From Salinisphaera sp. G21_0 (GTDB lineage: Bacteria > Pseudomonadota > Gammaproteobacteria > Pseudomonadales > Endozoicomonadaceae), in the NCBI RefSeq assembly GCF_017744115.1, contig NZ_JAGHQW010000011.1, positions 1 to 64,000 of the forward strand: a stretch of 64,000 nucleotides of DNA, read 5' to 3'. The notes beneath the pieces are model-generated. The model was not told the DNA's origin, did no database searches, and saw nothing but the letters and a program-made list of their open reading frames with translations. Shown here one piece after another: positions 49,064-57,152 of this stretch; the stretch's first letter is position 1, and every line of letters starts with the position of its first letter. Both the position numbers and the translations under genes were made by a program.

Positions 49064-49999
49064 ATGAAGTCAATTAGCAGGTTTTTTGGATTGTCCTCCT
49101 ATCAGCGATTTGATGAACCCGGTTCTGCCAATTCTGAAGCAAGCTGTGCCAATCCCTACAATGAGCCCGAAGCACTGGTGGCTTGCAGGGTCGGCAATCT
49201 CGGGCGTCTGAATAGGGAGCTGCAACATGACAGGCTTATTGTTAATAAGGATTACCGGTCCGTAAAATCCGGGGATATCGTTTCCTTGCTGGTTATTGCA
49301 GTTGCTCACAGGCATGTTGAGCTGGCTCGACTGCTGATCGATCAAGGAGCTTATGTTGACTATGTCACTAAAAATGGGTTCACGCCGCTCATGTGTGCTG
49401 TGAAAAAAGATCATGTTGAGCTGGCCCAGCTGCTGATCGGTAAAGGGGCTCATGTTGATCAGGCTGATGAAAAAGGGTTCACGCCGCTCATGAATGCTGC
49501 GTTTGAAGGTTATGTTGAGCTGGTCCGGCTGCTGATCGACGAAGGGGCAAAAGTTAACCTGGCTAATAAAAAGGGGGTTACGGCGCTCTATATGGCAGTT
49601 CAGGAGGCTAATAATGAGGTGGCCCGGTTGCTGATCAGCAGGGGCGCTGATGTTGATCTGGCTGCTAAAGACGGATCCACACCGCTCGCTTGTGCAGCGG
49701 ACCATGGGAATGTTGAGCTAACCCGGCTGCTGATCGACAACGGGGCTAAAGTTAACCTGGCTACTAAAGACGGGGCCACGCCACTCTTTTTTGCCGCTCA
49801 GGATGGTAACAATGAGATTGTTAGACTCTTATTAGCTGGTGGAGCAGACCCAAAGAAAAAAATGAAAACCCTGAGCTTGGGCCTTTTTTCTTCAGCCAGG
49901 TCTCCTCTTGGCGCTGCCATAAAGTACAGCGGAGACGAAGAAACTGTGAAAATGATAAAAACCGCCATAAAAGAAAGAAAAGTCCACTCATCACAGTGA
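49064..49999 (+). CDS. Ankyrin-repeat protein
   Basis: About 311 residues with six to seven ankyrin repeats from roughly residue 60 to 285 (for example NGFTPLMCAVKKDHVELAQL and DGSTPLACAADHGNVELTRL), ending in a short basic tail. There is no signal peptide. The repeats are very alike at DNA level, which points to recent expansion. I place the start at the ATG after GGGGATCT (MKSISRFFGLSS), because in-frame starts further upstream overlap the preceding hairpin. Ankyrin solenoids bind proteins; in symbionts and intracellular bacteria such genes are often secreted, but nothing here proves it. Confidence 0.85.
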   Translation: MKSISRFFGLSSYQRFDEPGSANSEASCANPYNEPEALVACRVGNLGRLNRELQHDRLIVNKDYRSVKSGDIVSLLVIAVAHRHVELARLLIDQGAYVDYVTKNGFTPLMCAVKKDHVELAQLLIGKGAHVDQADEKGFTPLMNAAFEGYVELVRLLIDEGAKVNLANKKGVTALYMAVQEANNEVARLLISRGADVDLAAKDGSTPLACAADHGNVELTRLLIDNGAKVNLATKDGATPLFFAAQDGNNEIVRLLLAGGADPKKKMKTLSLGLFSSARSPLGAAIKYSGDEETVKMIKTAIKERKVHSSQ

Positions 50000-50087
50000 A
50001 TGCCCATCGCTGCTTGCTGGTCAGAATGCTTCTTACGGTGCATTCGATAAGCTGGCATCAGTGGTGTTGACCGGCTTCCAGCTCATC

Positions 50088-50121
50088 AAAAAAACATACC
50101 AATCGAAAGTTCGATTGGTAT
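50088..50121 (-). terminator. Strong bidirectional terminator dolP/ankyrin
   Basis: ATACCAATCGA and TCGATTGGTAT form an 11-bp stem around AAGT, with seven T on the minus strand after the stem and a T-rich run on the plus strand. It lies 13 bases beyond the dolP stop and about 95 bases beyond the ankyrin gene's stop. Confidence 0.85.
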
Positions 50122-50134
50122 TTCTGTTTGTTGA

Positions 50135-50719
50135 TTATCGAACGTACTCAAACACCTTGACAACGCGAGAAACGCCGTAGGTATTGGCGGCAATCGATAC
50201 GGCCTCCTGTGCCATTTTGGGCGTAATGAGTCCCATCAGATAAACCGTTCCCTGTTCCGTATTGATTTTGATTCGGTCAGCGATAACGGCTTCATTGGTC
50301 ACCATTGAGGTTTTGATTTTGGTGGTTAACCAGCTGTCGTTACTTTGCACCAGGATATCGGCGTTTGGGCCAATTTCCAGCTCATTGTAGACCTGGCGAA
50401 CCTTTTCCACCCTTTGTGCCGTCTGGCCAGCCAGCTTTTTCAGGTTTGCGTTGGGAACCTGGCCAATAAGCAAGACAGTACCATTAAAGCTGATCACCTT
50501 GACTCTTGACTCTCTCAGGGCTGGATCTGCCTTGTTAATGTTCACGGCGGTGACGGTTTCAATGGTCTGGTCATCTATCCAGGACCCCCAGGTCCGTTTG
50601 CTGTTATCAATGTTGACAGGCTCTTCGTTAACGGAGTCAACCAGCGCGGCGCAACCACTTAATAAGGTCAGTAATCCGGTGAGCAGGCAGGTGGAGAGCG
50701 CAATGCCGATAGGTTTCAT
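50135..50719 (-). CDS. dolP: BON-domain lipoprotein DolP (YraP)
   Basis: About 194 residues starting at the ATG with a GAGGG ribosome binding site. The lipobox LLSGC puts the lipidated cysteine at position 23. Two BON domains follow (about 45-115 and 120-190; TVYLMGLITPKMAQEAVSIA in the second). DolP is an outer-membrane lipoprotein that supports BAM function and membrane integrity. It is the last gene of the lpoA-yraN-diaA-dolP cluster, in the same order as in E. coli. An upstream in-frame ATG gives an unlikely N-terminal extension. Confidence 0.93.
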   Translation of the reverse strand: MKPIGIALSTCLLTGLLTLLSGCAALVDSVNEEPVNIDNSKRTWGSWIDDQTIETVTAVNINKADPALRESRVKVISFNGTVLLIGQVPNANLKKLAGQTAQRVEKVRQVYNELEIGPNADILVQSNDSWLTTKIKTSMVTNEAVIADRIKINTEQGTVYLMGLITPKMAQEAVSIAANTYGVSRVVKVFEYVR

Positions 50720-50771
50720 GATTACCCTCATGCAGAGTGAAAAATTAAGGTTTTCTGGAGATGATGCCAGG

Positions 50772-51422
<651 letters not shown>

Positions 51423-51454
51423 TCAGAAGATTTCTCTGCTTCTAAGATAACTTC

Positions 51455-51829
51455 TTAAAAAGCACTTTTAATCCATTTTAAGCTGTTTTGCCCTGTGCCG
51501 TCATGATTGTCAATGGATATTGCATCAAATCGACAGATCCTGTGGCTGTGCTGGCGGTATTTTTGCAAATAAACGGCGGCGGTCTTGCGAATTTTCTGTT
51601 GCTTGGTTCGGTCAATTGAGCTGGCGGCATTACCGAATTGGACATGGCTTCGTGAGCGAACTTCGACAAAAACCAGGGTGGCGTGGTCCAGCATAATCAA
51701 ATCCACTTCACCGGCTTTGCAGGCAAAGTTTCTATGCAAAAGCGTCAGTCCCTGCTGCTGCAAAAACAACAGGGCGCTTTTTTCTGCCTCGGCACCCTTT
51801 CTGCTACTAAGGTTGAGCTTCCAGGGCAT
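51455..51829 (-). CDS. yraN: YraN family (UPF0102) nuclease-like protein
   Basis: A 124-residue protein with the restriction-endonuclease-like core of UPF0102: GAEAEKSALLFLQQQGL at the N-terminus, then GEVDLIMLDHATLVFVEVR (E/D-x-D and E-V-R catalytic-type residues), then RKTAAVYLQ. The function is unknown, though a DNA-processing role has been proposed for the family. Its start overlaps the end of lpoA by 23 bases, so it is probably translated by coupling. Confidence 0.92.
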   Translation of the reverse strand: MPWKLNLSSRKGAEAEKSALLFLQQQGLTLLHRNFACKAGEVDLIMLDHATLVFVEVRSRSHVQFGNAASSIDRTKQQKIRKTAAVYLQKYRQHSHRICRFDAISIDNHDGTGQNSLKWIKSAF

Positions 51830-53786
51830 AGAGGACGGAAGTAGTGGTGGTTACTGGTTTTGTCGCTCTGTTTTTCACAGAGGTGACACGTTCCGGGGTT
51901 TTGGGCTTCACGATAGGGAGTGGCGTGAGTCGGCCATTCCTGAATATTTGCCACGAGAGTTCACGACGGACTTTTCCGCTCGGAGCAATACTTAATGATC
52001 CGGTCATTCCCTGCAGTTGGCTGCCTTGCAGGTTTACCAGTTGCTGGAGTCTTGGGTAGAGCTTGTAGGCATCGGCACCCAGCGCGTAAAGTGTGCCCAG
52101 TTGGCCTTTGGATTGTTGCCACAGGGTATTGATCTGCTGTTCCAGCGGATCCGGTGTTCCGGGAATTAACCACGGCATAACAGGAACCCGAATACCGTCC
52201 ATATCCTGATCCTGACTGGTATTGGTGATGCCTGAAAATGCGCTGGATGTTGCATAGACCGGAACATTGCGTGCGTATTGATAGGCCAGGGCAGGCTTGA
52301 TCTGTCTTCCTTCCTGAGGGCTGGCACCAATAAAGACCATGTCCACGTCCTGGCGCCGACGAGCCTGGAATCCCAGGTTTTCGCCCAGAACACGTTTCAG
52401 CTGTCTGGCTCTCGCTTCGCTTTGATCGGTGTGCAACAGCCTGCCAGCCAGGGCGCTGAACTGGGTTTGCGGGTCAAATTCACCGGAGCCGACAACTTCA
52501 CCGCCGAGTTCTTCCCATCGGGCTGCAAAAGTGGCGTTGATTTTCTTTCCCCACTCGGTGTTGGGTGTAATGATAATGGCCGTCCTGTGTCCATCCAGTT
52601 TGCCTCGTTCAGCGGCCATAATGGCTTCATCTTCTGCCGAGAGCCCGAATTGGTAGAGACCCGCACGATACCCGGCCGGTGTTGCCGGTACTCCATCAAC
52701 GGACAGCGGGTCGGCTGCGTCCTCAATATAGTTCAACGCCAGAACCGGGATGCGGTTGGTAATATCACTGTTTATCGCTTTTACCCGGCTTTTACTCAGA
52801 GGGCCAATAATCAGCTGTGCTCCCTCCTCAATGGCCCGGGTGGCCAGATCGTTGATATCGGTGTCCTGGGTATTATAAAACTGAAGTTCCGGGAGAGGTT
52901 CTCCTGACCCCATGGCTTCATAGTGAGAGGCCAGCAGGCCGTCTCTAAGGGCTTCACCGACCTTGCTCAGCCTTCCGGACAGCGGCAGTAGCAGAGCGAT
53001 TTTGTCAGGACGCCTGGTTGAGCTGCTCTTCAGGGTTTCAAAGTCCCCGGGCAGATACTTGTGCGCCGGATGGGATGACCAGTCCCGCTTCCACTGTTCA
53101 AGTCCGGCCAGTTGCTGATCCAGGCTGCGACCGGTTTGATAGATTAAGGCCAGGGCCAGCCAGCCTTTCAGTTTTTGTGACTTTTCCTGTTGATACAGGC
53201 TGTCGAGCTGCTCCGCCGGGACATGCAGGAGTGTCTGCCAGAAGCTGTCGTAATGTGGTTCACGTTCTGCTTCGGTCAGGTAGGGGCCAGCCAGCAGCCA
53301 CTCATCCAGGGAAGCCTGATATTCACCAAATCTGGCATAGGCAAGTGCTTTCAGAGTATGCGCCCGGGCATTAATGGAGGTGCTGTTACTGACAATAACG
53401 GCCTCGCGATCAAGCCACTCAAACACCGCCCAGTCCTGACTGTTGATCTGGGCAATCTGAGCCTGCTGAACCGCCAGTTCCGCCTGGATTGGCTTTGGCA
53501 GTTGCTGGTACGGCATTTGATCCAGAATCTGCTGTGTGCGGGTTGGTTCTTTACTCATCAGCTCTCTGGTGATGGCAAGCGTCCGGGTGGCCCGCTCCGG
53601 GTAACTGAGCCGCGCTGCCTCGGCCAACTGCTGGTCGATGCTTTTGATCGATTTTGCGATTGGCACAAGTGGACTTTTAGGCTGTGATGAGCAGGCAGTC
53701 ATCAGTGCAGGAATAAGCGCAGCGATAGCAATGGCTGCCAGCTTTCGGGGCAGGCTGTTACTCAGAGCGGTTGTATAAGTCATCAT
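51807..53786 (-). CDS. lpoA: Penicillin-binding protein activator LpoA
   Basis: A 659-residue outer-membrane lipoprotein with the lipobox ending ALMTAC (C32 lipidated). The N-terminal TPR-like helical domain (about 40-270) is followed by a periplasmic binding-protein-like domain (about 275-620; KIALLLPLSGRLSKVGEALR is its opening strand-loop). LpoA reaches through the peptidoglycan to activate PBP1a. It heads the lpoA-yraN-diaA-dolP operon. The rsmI gene normally found divergently upstream in enterics is absent here. Confidence 0.95.
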   Translation of the reverse strand: MMTYTTALSNSLPRKLAAIAIAALIPALMTACSSQPKSPLVPIAKSIKSIDQQLAEAARLSYPERATRTLAITRELMSKEPTRTQQILDQMPYQQLPKPIQAELAVQQAQIAQINSQDWAVFEWLDREAVIVSNSTSINARAHTLKALAYARFGEYQASLDEWLLAGPYLTEAEREPHYDSFWQTLLHVPAEQLDSLYQQEKSQKLKGWLALALIYQTGRSLDQQLAGLEQWKRDWSSHPAHKYLPGDFETLKSSSTRRPDKIALLLPLSGRLSKVGEALRDGLLASHYEAMGSGEPLPELQFYNTQDTDINDLATRAIEEGAQLIIGPLSKSRVKAINSDITNRIPVLALNYIEDAADPLSVDGVPATPAGYRAGLYQFGLSAEDEAIMAAERGKLDGHRTAIIITPNTEWGKKINATFAARWEELGGEVVGSGEFDPQTQFSALAGRLLHTDQSEARARQLKRVLGENLGFQARRRQDVDMVFIGASPQEGRQIKPALAYQYARNVPVYATSSAFSGITNTSQDQDMDGIRVPVMPWLIPGTPDPLEQQINTLWQQSKGQLGTLYALGADAYKLYPRLQQLVNLQGSQLQGMTGSLSIAPSGKVRRELSWQIFRNGRLTPLPIVKPKTPERVTSVKNRATKPVTTTTSVLYALEAQP

Positions 53787-54044
53787 TTGCAGTCGTGGGC
53801 CAGAGGGGGCTTTGTTAATAGCTTCGATTGTACACAGGCCATGGAATCGACACTATAGGTTATGGCTATTGTTGGTTCGAATTTATACCGTTTCCCCTTT
53901 TGCCGGAGGCACAGTGATACTTACGTTCAGTGAATGAGTGTTAGCCATTCTTGCCTTCCTGTTATGCTTTCTATCCATCAAAACTATTAGAATCGTTGTG
54001 AATCGATTATTACGTGCTGTTTCACATAAGCGTTTGGAGAAGCA

Positions 54045-54893
54045 ATGAGCGTAGTTGGCGATACCAGCGTGGAGATCTCCGGCAGGGATGTTGCGTCATA
54101 TTTTTACCATACAAAATCAGGGTTGTCCTGTTTGCTCGGGGCGGTCTACTGGCTGTTTCGCTGGAAGGTGATGCGTCCGGCCGAGGAGCTGCACAATATG
54201 ATTTGGGCATACAGAGAATCTTATTTTATCCATTCGTTTTTGCAATCCCGGGTTGTGACAAAGGTTCCTGAAATGGTAACGCAACTGCCAAAATCACAAT
54301 ATAGTAATAGCTGTGGTGCCCAGGCTTTAAGACAGGCTGCATTCGACCTTGGTGTCAGCCATCTTCCTGACAAGGAGATATATAAATTTCAGGGGCAAAG
54401 TATTGCAGACGACAGTGCTGAAGAAGCGATTTATGGTATTTCAGGCCGGTTGCTTGATGACACCATGAAGCGGCAGTTAACGTCTCCAAAGTATGGCGGT
54501 TATAGCTTACCTGATGGAATGCTGGCTGCTGCCAGGGAGTTGGGGCTTGATGGCCGGTTTTATTGCTCTTCACTACTTTTGAAGTACTATCTGAAGCTTT
54601 GTTACCCCAAAGAATGGGGCAGGGCTTCAGCGCTTTGCCCTGTAAAAAACAGTTCGCCACCAAAATTAAGCCTGAATGAGCGATGCATTCATGCGGTAAG
54701 ACGCGAAGATACAACAGCACTTCATTGGCTTATGGAGAGGCCCGATGGCAGCTGTTATGACCCCAAGGATGCCGCTCTCTATAAAAGTCTTGAACAGTAC
54801 AGTCAGTCCAGTGGTTACTCATACACAGGCGTAGCTTTATTAATCTGTGATCGCAGTGCATACCCGGGTGGAGCGGGGCCGGTGGTTAAGTAA
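54045..54893 (+). CDS. Cysteine-protease-like protein, first of a tandem pair
   Basis: A 282-residue protein, no named family recognised with certainty. A papain/C39-like active-site pattern can be read: Q85, five residues before C90 in SQYSNSCGAQALRQAAFDLG, then H227 in LHWLMERPDGSCYDP with D239 following. It has no signal peptide; a short hydrophobic patch (CLLGAVYWLFRW) lies near residue 35. The neighbouring gene encodes a paralog with all these residues conserved. A secreted host-directed protease is a fair inference. The ribosome binding site (GGAG) is good, and the gene is transcribed away from lpoA. Confidence 0.68.
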   Translation: MSVVGDTSVEISGRDVASYFYHTKSGLSCLLGAVYWLFRWKVMRPAEELHNMIWAYRESYFIHSFLQSRVVTKVPEMVTQLPKSQYSNSCGAQALRQAAFDLGVSHLPDKEIYKFQGQSIADDSAEEAIYGISGRLLDDTMKRQLTSPKYGGYSLPDGMLAAARELGLDGRFYCSSLLLKYYLKLCYPKEWGRASALCPVKNSSPPKLSLNERCIHAVRREDTTALHWLMERPDGSCYDPKDAALYKSLEQYSQSSGYSYTGVALLICDRSAYPGGAGPVVK

Positions 54894-55002
54894 TTGTCAG
54901 GTTTGCTTGCTGCTTCGTCACTCAAGTTTTGGTGATGACGAAGTAAGATACTCCAAATGCCCAACCACTGTTGGGTTGTGACAGCTATTCAGGGAAGAAA
55001 AT

Positions 55003-55938
55003 ATGGGTGTTGCTATCAGTGAAGGTTATGTGCAGTTTTCCGGTCGTGATGCTGCATCCTGTATCTACAATACCGGCAAGGGATTGGGCAGGCTTAAAGG
55101 GTTTGCCTATTGGCTGTTTCGCTGGAAAGTGACGGTGCCGGAATCCAATGTGGTCAGGCAAATCTGGGATTTGCGTGATGCCAGATTTATCAAGTCTTAC
55201 CTGGGCAGCAGGCGCGTAACATTGGTTGGTGCAAACCACTTCGATACCTTGCCAAAGCAACAGTATCACAATAGCTGTGCGGCAAGGTGCCTGCAGCAAG
55301 CAGCTTATGAGCTTGGTATAAATCAAATACCCAACAACAGACTCTATCAATTTAATGGCCAGTCCATTCTCGACAGAAGTGCTGAGGCGGCAATTTATGC
55401 AATTAGCGGCAGGCTGGTCAGCGGTAATGGGGAGTTGCAGCCTGATCTTCTGGGAGACCTGAATAACGGCCCTGCTTCCGGTCCGGTGGGTATCAGGAAT
55501 GCTGCCAGACTGCTTGGGCTTGATAGTCGCTTCTATTGCTCATCATGGCTTACCGAGTGGTATTTTGGGCAGAGAGATCCTGTCAACTGGAGAGAAATTA
55601 AACAATATTGTCCGGTGCATCGCACTTCACCGCCGAGGTTGTGCCAGAATGAGCGGCTGCTGGTACATGTTTGCAATTACTCCATGCTCGGCCTGGATGA
55701 TCATGGTCTCAAAGTCCGGCGGGATCACTATATTATGCAGCGGCCAGATGGCAGTTGTTATAATCCGGACACAGGAATCAACTACCCTTCCGTGAAAGCC
55801 TACGCCAGGCGAACGGGAATAAGGCCCAGTGGTGCTTATATGCTGGTCAGCGATAAAGATTCCTATGCAACACTGCCTTCCCTTAAAAGCAGGGCCGGTA
55901 GTGTTGGAACAGGCAGGAGTGTTTTTGCTGGTGGTTAA
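55003..55938 (+). CDS. Cysteine-protease-like protein, second of a tandem pair
   Basis: A 311-residue paralog of the preceding protein. Both share an opening SGRDxAS, the YWLFRWKV patch, the Gln-to-Cys pattern (Q87, C92 in QQYHNSCAARCLQQAAYELG), the SAExAIYxISGRL segment, the FYCSSxLxxxY segment, and the histidine motif HYIMQRPDGSCYNP (H242, N254/D256). The conservation of exactly these residues in two diverged copies supports a catalytic triad. The C-terminus ends in a Ser/Gly-rich tail. It is 109 bases from its paralog and may be co-transcribed. Confidence 0.68.
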   Translation: MGVAISEGYVQFSGRDAASCIYNTGKGLGRLKGFAYWLFRWKVTVPESNVVRQIWDLRDARFIKSYLGSRRVTLVGANHFDTLPKQQYHNSCAARCLQQAAYELGINQIPNNRLYQFNGQSILDRSAEAAIYAISGRLVSGNGELQPDLLGDLNNGPASGPVGIRNAARLLGLDSRFYCSSWLTEWYFGQRDPVNWREIKQYCPVHRTSPPRLCQNERLLVHVCNYSMLGLDDHGLKVRRDHYIMQRPDGSCYNPDTGINYPSVKAYARRTGIRPSGAYMLVSDKDSYATLPSLKSRAGSVGTGRSVFAGG

Positions 55939-55954
55939 AACTAAACGCTTCTGG

Positions 55955-56977
55955 TTACCTCCTTGTTATCCGGGCAGGAATTTTCGATTCTCTTGTACTC
56001 AATTCCAGCTGGGAACAAAAAATATTTCTTTCGCGCCACCAGCCACCCCGTTCATATTCCCTGACCACCGCATCCGGAGTGACCGGCTGGCCATTCAATG
56101 GCAGATTTCTCAGGCAACATGCCTCTTTGAAGCGTGCCACTTCCAATGTTGCCCCGACTGACTGATAATTCTTAACCACTTCATCCGGAGTGATCGTCTG
56201 GCGATTCAAGGGCAGATGTCTCAGGCAACATTCTGCCTTGAAGCGTGCCTCCTCCAATGTGGCCCCGACGGCCCGGAAATCCTTAACCACCGCATCCGGA
56301 GTGACCGGCCGACCATTCAGCGGCAGCCTCCTCAGGCAACATTCTGCTTTGAAGCGCGCTACCCCCAGAGGTGCCCAGGCGGCCTGAAAACACTTAACCA
56401 CCATATCCGGAGTGACCGGCTGGCCATTCAGTGGCCGCCTCCGCAGGCAACATTCCGCTATGAAGCGCGCCAGCGGCAGTGCTGCCCCGGTTGCCTGATA
56501 ACCCTTAACCACCGCATCCGGTGTGACCTGTTGACCATGCAACGGCAGTCTTCTGAGGCAACATTGATCCAGAAAGCGCGCTATCGCTAATTTGTACTTA
56601 TGATTTCGGTCTGGCATCCGGGTGAATTCCTGAATGACCTGATCCGGAGTAATCTTTCTTCTGTTACATCGCACGTGCCGTAAGCAGAGCTTTTGCAGGA
56701 AGAAGCCGCTTCTAAGAGAACTGCTGTCCATTCCGTAAACGGTAAGCACATCAGCCGGGGTTACTTTACGTTTTTGTAATGGTTTTTTTTCCCAAAAGGC
56801 ATCCTCAACATCCTTGCCATCCAGGGGAACGGCGGTACCTCCATAATACTGATGGCTGGTGACTCTTTTACCGTTAAAGGTACTTTCGAAGAGGTCAGGA
56901 AACCGGCTTGAACCGGCTTGTTGATCAACCCGGCTGGCAGGCCCCGGGTGATAGTAAGCTGAGGCTGTTGCTTGCAA
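55955..56977 (-). CDS. Cys-rich 37/38-residue tandem-repeat protein (short form)
   Basis: About 340 residues if started at the TTG at 56977, which matches the TTG start of its longer paralog (both read TTG-xAA-GCA-ACA after an AGGG site). After an N-terminal part without known similarity, six repeats follow of the form CCLRRLPLNGQPVTPDAVV plus a variable AxGATLExARFKAE. The last repeat ends in REYERGGWWRERN. Periodicity, helix-like pattern and Cys-Cys-Leu starts suggest an alpha-solenoid. The same repeat occurs in the F-box protein at 34879. I do not recognise it as TPR, ankyrin, LRR, PPR or Sel1. Confidence 0.72.
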   Translation of the reverse strand: MQATASAYYHPGPASRVDQQAGSSRFPDLFESTFNGKRVTSHQYYGGTAVPLDGKDVEDAFWEKKPLQKRKVTPADVLTVYGMDSSSLRSGFFLQKLCLRHVRCNRRKITPDQVIQEFTRMPDRNHKYKLAIARFLDQCCLRRLPLHGQQVTPDAVVKGYQATGAALPLARFIAECCLRRRPLNGQPVTPDMVVKCFQAAWAPLGVARFKAECCLRRLPLNGRPVTPDAVVKDFRAVGATLEEARFKAECCLRHLPLNRQTITPDEVVKNYQSVGATLEVARFKEACCLRNLPLNGQPVTPDAVVREYERGGWWRERNIFCSQLELSTRESKIPARITRR

Positions 56978-57152
56978 AATAACCCCCTGACTACAAATAA
57001 CGACATTTGACCTCAATATAACTATCAGGTTCCGTTTATGTTGGGAGAGGGCATCAAATATACCACTCTTTGCTGCAACAAAACGTAGTTAATGAGCGGC
57101 AGTCTACTTCTAGTAAGTCTCATTATCGATAACTGGCGTTACTTTCAAGAAA

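Noticed and set aside
57000-57060. GGAACC upstream of the repeat genes as a possible Hrp box
   Set aside because: The second half of the box (CCAC-N2-A at the right spacing) is missing.
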